Shown: in pieces, positions 59,716-64,000 of the stretch
Layout: the number at the start of each line of letters is the position of its first letter
How positions within the stretch are numbered: the stretch's first letter is position 1
Origin: Actinostola sp. cb2023
Lineage: Eukaryota > Cnidaria > Anthozoa > Actiniaria > Actinostolidae
NCBI GenBank assembly: GCA_033675265.1
Contig: JAUJYZ010000906.1
Location: 115,001 to 179,000 of the forward strand
Reading direction: 5' to 3'
DNA length: 64,000 nt
The notes under the pieces: model-generated
Database searches by the model: none
What the model saw: the letters and a program-made list of their open reading frames with translations, nothing else
Told to the model about the DNA's origin: nothing
Program-made: the position numbers and the translations under genes

Positions 59716-61400
59716 GCCAATAAAGACAAAACATGAACATGAATGAGGGTTTATCATGCAATTTCAAAACTCATAGGACAAAAAAAATATTATCATAGCT
59801 GGAAAGAGCTCGTTGAAATTAGTAAAAATGTGAAGTTTGGAAAAGATCGCTTCACAAATTGCAAAGATATGAATTTTCAAAAATCGAAATTTTATATGAA
59901 AACCTTTGAAAATTTCTTGCCTACCAACAAAGGTTTTCATACAAAATTTCTATTTTTGAAAATTCATATATTTGCAATTTGTGAAGCGATCTTTTCCAAA
60001 CTTCACATTTTTACTAAATTCAACGAGCTCTTTCAAGCTATGGTAATCAATTTTTTGTCCTATGTCTTCTATAAGTTTTGAAATTACGTGATAAACCCTC
60101 GTTACAGTAAACATTGTCCAAAGATGCTGCAGTAAATTGATAGTCTTCTGTCTCTCAAAGGTGTGACAATGTTACAATATGGTTATGAGATGATGTTGCT
60201 GTTTTTAGGTTGCTATGGTGATGTGCAGCGCGTGAAGATTCTCTTTAACAAGAAGGATACAGCCCTGGTGCAGTTTTCAAATGCTCAACAGGCTCAGACA
60301 TGTAAGGCATTTAGGGTTCAGTCCTGTTCAGTTGTGTCTGGGTGTTTGACCAGACAGGATTAGCCTCCATCCAATTGAGATGTCTGGCCATAATTCCTAT
60401 GTGGTGTCACATCTGAAAATAGTCTTGACATCTTAGTATTGTAGTCTCGAAAAAATGACACTATACAAATAAATATTATTATTATTAAAAGTTAATTTGG
60501 GTGGTGGACCCACAATTTGTTCAACAGGGTTTTCAGAAAGGCGACCCCAAGCCACCCACCAATGCCATTTTAGTTGTACATTATTTTGTTCAATGAAGAT
60601 CTCTTCCCCTAGATATACCACAATAATATTATTTTATTCTATTTTTTGTTCTATTTTCAGCTATTGCCCATCTCAATAGTGTCCGTTTTTATGACAAAGA
60701 AATGAAAGTTACAATGTCTAAACATTCTTCTGTGTCACTCCCAAAAGATGGCGAGGTAACGACTCGTTCTGGTTATAATAATAATAAGTTTATTAAAGGA
60801 GGGTGACACTTAATCAAATATAATTTTCAAGTGGCCCTCAACTAAGAATCTAATTAACAACAACAACTTTATTTGTGTTCTCTTGTGGATTACAAATGAG
60901 AAGTACATTGTATTTATTATATAATTTAACATAGTAATGAGCACAGCAATTCTATATCAGTTAATTGACCAGACATTAGTTGTTTACAGTGGATAGTGCT
61001 TTCTATCTAATAAATATTTATCTAGCAGAAATGTTAATGCTATATATAACACTTTATTAGATAGTCAAGTCAATCCGCACGCTCTGATTGGCTGTAAACT
61101 GTGTTGTATAAGAATGGAGCACGGTTTGATGATGCTATTTTTCGGCTGTTTGGTTTGAACCAAAATTCTGAAGAAAACGAACCAAGCGTGCACTCAATGG
61201 TGTAACTGGCATCAGTGGCATTGCTGCTCTATTTCAACAGGTTCTAAAACTAGTTTTCTAACATTTGTCCATTTATTTTAGGACAACAATCTCACCAAGG
61301 ACTTCAACAACTCACCTCTCCATCGATTCAAAAAACCTGGTTCTAAGAACTTCCAGAATATATTTCCTCCCAGTAAAATGCTTCACTTGTCAAACATACC
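46468..61400 (+). CDS. PTBP1: Polypyrimidine tract-binding protein (PTBP), 3' end outside window
   Basis: A nuclear RNA-binding splicing repressor that binds C/U-rich RNA through four RRMs. Exons: 46468-46512, 48452-48485, 49086-49108, 50227-50304, 50936-51001, 51264-51340, 51486-51558, 51772-51963, 52142-52193, 54183-54241, 54496-54596, 56185-56255, 56626-56694, 57829-57905, 59323-59356, 60209-60301, 60661-60755, 61282-61400. They total 1358 nt (452 aa so far), with every phase consistent. RRM1 has KVLHLRNV and AFLEME; YSNHKEL closes it. RRM2 has [43 protein letters not shown]3 has [31 protein letters not shown]. The RRM3-RRM4 linker shows [23 protein letters not shown]4 starts MLHLSNIP and continues beyond. 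The start ATG 46468 ([15 protein letters not shown]) is the first of the exon. Confidence 0.93.
48672..48946. mobile_element. MITE 'GAGGGTTTATCATG' family, copy 1
   Basis: TGAGGGTTTATCATGTAATT on the left; CCTATGAGTTTTGAAATTAC on the right; arms about 130 bp (CATAGGACAAAAAATGATTA, GTGAAGTTTGGAAAAGATCG and complements). PTBP intron 2. Confidence 0.85.
49700..50045. mobile_element. MITE with ~150-bp arms, PTBP intron 3
   Basis: TTCACCTTTTCAGCGTCAGA on the left is mirrored by TCTGACGCTGAAAAGGTGAA on the right; inner arms TTATTTGGTTCCCTAAATA / TATTTAGGGAACCAAATAA surround a 45-bp loop. Confidence 0.88.
50638..50779. mobile_element. Small MITE 'GTGTTTACACTTG'
   Basis: GCCGTGTTTACACTTG on the left and CAAGTGTAAACATGGC on the right in PTBP intron 4, with weak internal pairing. 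Confidence 0.7.
51064..51205. mobile_element. Hairpin element 'CCTGCAAGAACA'
   Basis: GAAGGGCTACCTGCAAGAAC at the left pairs with TTATTGCAGGGAGCCCTTC at the right; the middle TTCTCCTTTGA/TCAAGGAGAA pairs as well. Related fragments (TTTGGATTTTGATCACA) lie at 18095-18140 and 36070-36105. Confidence 0.75.
52444..53946. mobile_element. piggyBac-like element with TTAA target sites
   Basis: TTAA (52440-52443) followed by CCCTTTCACTACCAAGG, and GGGAGCGAAAGGG followed by TTAA (53947-53950): the signature of piggyBac elements. It is 1503 bp, with subterminal GGCCGGTTACGGCCGGCTTG repeats at 53868-53936. No transposase frame is seen, so it is non-autonomous. It lies in PTBP intron 9. Confidence 0.8.
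54253..54450. repeat. ~71-bp tandem repeat, 3 copies
   Basis: ATGCTGCTTATACTGTCGAA ... TGATAGCTGTTTGTTCGTAT three times in PTBP intron 10, right after the 54183-54241 exon. Confidence 0.88.
54824..56013. mobile_element. Tc1/mariner-like transposon, decayed, TA target duplication
   Basis: Ends CAGTCAATTGCAAAAATTCT and AGAATTTTTGCAAATGACTG (inverted), TA on both sides (54822-54823, 56014-56015), length 1190 bp. Inner inverted arms (about 55010-55270 and 55690-55955, GATCGGATTCCGAAGTTTGT etc.) surround a remnant transposase region. Confidence 0.85.
55505..55712 (-). pseudogene. Transposase HTH fragment (Tc1/mariner)
   Basis: On the - strand the frame reads [20 protein letters not shown] followed by [14 protein letters not shown], a paired-like helix-turn-helix as at the N-terminus of Tc1/mariner transposases. 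An upstream PKYVRERI is in another frame, and the catalytic DDE region is absent. Non-functional. Confidence 0.7.
56768..57028. mobile_element. MITE 'GGGAGGTTTTA' family, copy 2
   Basis: ATGGGAGGTTTTATGGAATC at the left and CACGTAAAACCTCCCAT at the right; PTBP intron 13; opposite orientation to 24533-24716. Confidence 0.82.
58210..58838. mobile_element. Inverted-repeat element 'TGCGGTTACACTAGG'
   Basis: TTGCGGTTACACTAGG at the left is mirrored by CCTAGTGTAACCGCA at the right. It is about 630 bp in PTBP intron 14, upstream of the 34-nt exon. No coding content is recognised. Confidence 0.75.
59323..59356 (+). CDS. PTBP1: PTBP 34-nt regulated micro-exon
   Basis: TCTCTCTAG, then 34 nt reading [12 protein letters not shown] across the junction, then GTACGT. 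It has the size and position of vertebrate PTBP1 exon 11 / PTBP2 exon 10, whose skipping shifts the frame and triggers decay. The 80 nt upstream are dense in CUCUCU and UCUU, and UGUCUCUUAUUCUAUCUGUC follows the donor, as expected for PTB autoregulation. Confidence 0.85.
59689..59715. repeat. (CTAT)n microsatellite
   Basis: Seven or so CTAT units, 330 bp downstream of the 34-nt exon. Confidence 0.95.
59742..60104. mobile_element. MITE 'GAGGGTTTATCATG' family, copy 2
   Basis: AATGAGGGTTTATCATGCAA at the left and ACGTGATAAACCCTCGTT at the right; same interior as 48672-48946 plus an extra inner hairpin (CCTACCAACAAAGGTTTTCA). It lies about 100 bp before the 60209 exon. Confidence 0.88.
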
Positions 61401-61984
61401 GTGAGTATCTGACGTTACCACTGCTTACAGTACTATAGGGCTATAGAATGGTCAAATCCTAGACTCGCTGAGATGCCAAGACACTGTCTTGTTTAAAAAT
61501 CCAATCCCGAGAATTAATTATTTTGTTTTAAATTTGAGATTTCGAGCTGCATATTGATTTTTACGAAAACCAGAATCAGAGAGACTTTCCTGGAACACCC
61601 AGATTTCAAGACTTGCTCATATTTTGTCGAGACCCGGTATTCTTCAGAGACTATTCTATAGCCCTTACTATGCAACCACCCTATCCAAGTTGAATGCATC
61701 TTGTGGTCTGTAATTCGACTAAAGACCTCCAGAAAGCATCATTTTATGTCTGTCCAACTTACCAGTCACAACTTTCTTATTGAATGGTTGCATAGCAATA
61801 CATAAGTTTGAGATATGATTGATTTTATCCCTGAGTTTGACATACCAGCATATATAAGCCACATTCTCTCCCCGAAAAATCGTGATCCAAAGTTGGGTGT
61901 GTGGCTTATCTATGAGAACACCGGGAATTAGTACAGAGTGTGGCTTATATTTGCCGGTGAATTTTTTATTTTTAAGATTCGCCC

Positions 61985-64000
61985 ATAAGGCAGGTGTTGT
62001 ATAATAGGACACGAAGTTCCCTTTACAATACATTACACCACGTCCCATCCAATAAGAATATAACCCAGTCTACCCGACCCCTGATGAATTCCCTTTACAA
62101 TACAGTACACCACGTCCAACCCAGTCTACCCGACCCCTGATGAATTCCCTTTACACCACGTCCCATCCAATAGAATATAACCAGTATAGTAAAGTACCCA
62201 CCATGTTCCCACCCAATGAATTCCCTTTACAATACATACACCACGTAATAAGAATATAACCCAGTATACCCGACCCCTGATGAATTCCCTTTACAATATT
62301 ACACCACGTCCCATAGAATTACCCAGTATACCCGACCCCAATTCCCTTTACAATACATTACACCACGTCCCCCAATAATAATATAACCCGACCCCTGATG
62401 AATTCCCTTTACAATACATTACACCACGTCCCATCCAATAAGAATATAACCCAGTATACCCGACCCCTGATGAATTCCCTTTACAATACATTACACCTTC
62501 CCATCCAATTGTGTTCAGTATCTTTACATTTACAATACATTACACCACGTCCCATCCAATAAGAATAATAACCCAGTATACCCGACCCCTGATGAATTCC
62601 CTTTACAATACATTATTACATTCCAATAAGAATACACCCAGTATACCCGACCAATGATGAATCCCTTTAACCCAGTATACCGTCCGACCCAAATATAACC
62701 CAGTGATACCCGACCCCTTTACAATACATTACACCACGTCCCACCCAATAAGAATATAACCCAGTATACCCGACCCCTGATGATTTCCTTTACAATACAG
62801 TACACCACGTCCCCCATCCAATAAGAATATAACCCAGTATACCATTACACCCCTGATGAATTCCCTTTACAATACATTACACCACGTCCCACCCAATAAG
62901 AATATAACCCAGTACCCCACGTACACCCCACCCAATAAGAATATAACCCAGTATACCCGACCCCTGATGAATTCCCTTTACAATACAGTACACCACGTCC
63001 CATCCAATAAAGAATATAACCCAGTATTTGTGTTCCCCTGATGAATTCCCTTTACAATACAGTACACCACGTCCCACCCAATAAGAATATAACCCAGTAT
63101 ACCCGACCCCTGATGAATTCCCTTTACAATACATTACACCACGTCCCACCCAATAAGAATATAACCCAGTATACCCGACCCCTGATGAATTCCCTTTACA
63201 ATACAGTACACCACGTCCCATCCCCAATAAGAATATAACCCAGTATACCCGACCCCTGATGAATTCCCTTTACAATACAGTACACCACGTCCCACCCAAT
63301 AAGAATATAACCCAGTATACCCGACCCCTGATGAATTCCCTTTACAACGTACAGTACACCACGTCCCACCCCCAATAAGAATATAACCCATAAGAATATA
63401 TACCCGACCCCTGATGAATCCCTTTACAATACAGTACACGTCCCACCCAATAAGAATATAACCCACCCGACCCCTGATGAATTCCCTTTACAATACATGT
63501 ACACCACGTCCCATCCAATAAGAATATAACCCCTGATGAATTCCCTTTACAATACATTACACCACGTCCCATCCAATAAGAATATAACAATCCCGACCCC
63601 CTGATGAATTGATGAATTACTTATACAAGACAGTACACCACGTCCCCCCAATAAGATGAATTAACCCAGTATACCCGACCCCTGATGAATTCCCTTTACA
63701 ATACATATTACACCACGTCCCATCCAATAAGAATATAACCCAGTATACCCGACCCCTGATGAATTCCCTTTACAATACATACACCACGTCCCATCCAATA
63801 AGAATATAACCCAGTATACCCGACCCCTGATGAATTCCCTTTACTTTACAATACATACACCACGTCCTGATGAATTCCCTTTACAATACAGTACACGTCC
63901 CAATAAGAATATAACCCAGTATATACCCGACCCCTGATGAATTCCCTTTACAATACATTACACCACGTCCCACCCAATAAGAATATAACCCAGTATACCC
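61985..64000. repeat. 72-bp satellite array running off the window
   Basis: Unit: CCCGACCCCTGATGAATTCC, CTTTACAATACA(G/T)TACACC, ACGTCCCA(T/C)CCAATAAG, AATATAACCCAGTATA. About 28 irregular units, many with small deletions or truncations. It fills the visible part of the last PTBP intron. Small open frames here are artefacts. Confidence 0.95.

Noticed and set aside
61985..64000. CRISPR or regulatory array
   Set aside because: Continuous satellite monomers with indels; no spacer pattern.

Overview
The window looks like animal nuclear DNA from a cnidarian, most likely an anthozoan such as a stony coral. This is an inference, not a proof. The reasons are AT-rich DNA, many short exons with GT-AG introns, intronless class A receptor genes, bilaterian-like housekeeping genes (PAIP1, TM2D1, FANCC, PTBP), and a very high load of short palindromic transposons and tandem arrays in introns. 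There is no sign of bacterial, viral or organellar coding.

Layout: (1) 1938-3880, + strand, a rhodopsin-like peptide-type GPCR with a long tail broken by a one-base shift. (2) 3881-9401, repeats with no recognised gene. (3) 9402-23924, - strand, a ten-exon PAIP1 homologue. Its introns hold a 3.7 kb nested palindromic transposon with an exonuclease fragment, a 106 bp tandem array, a (CAGACACATAGA)n array and a 2 kb minisatellite. (4) 25526-27824, - strand, TM2D1 in six exons, apparently with a minor-spliceosome (U12-type) first intron. (5) A 234 bp divergent promoter with an E2F-like site. (6) 28059-41638, + strand, a FANCC homologue in eleven exons. Its 7.1 kb intron 5 houses two intronless F-box paralogues (30829-31779 and 34131-35336). 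(7) 41916-43034, - strand, a second GPCR paralogous to the first and convergent with FANCC. (8) 46468-61400 and beyond, + strand, a polypyrimidine tract-binding protein gene. Eighteen exons are visible, including the conserved 34-nt regulated exon; the gene leaves the window inside a 72 bp satellite.

Functional themes: PAIP1 (translation/poly(A)), PTBP (splicing), FANCC (DNA crosslink repair), TM2D1 (membrane protein), two F-box proteins (probable SCF adaptors) and two orphan peptide-type GPCRs. There is no operon-like logic. The links worth testing are the shared FANCC/TM2D1 promoter and the large C/U-rich array in the PAIP1 intron next door to a PTB gene.

Multi-exon models were built by eye from splice sites, reading-phase agreement and remembered family similarity; no alignment was run. 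Three coding exons (GPCR 1, PAIP1, FANCC) are each off by one base, which may be residual long-read assembly error.
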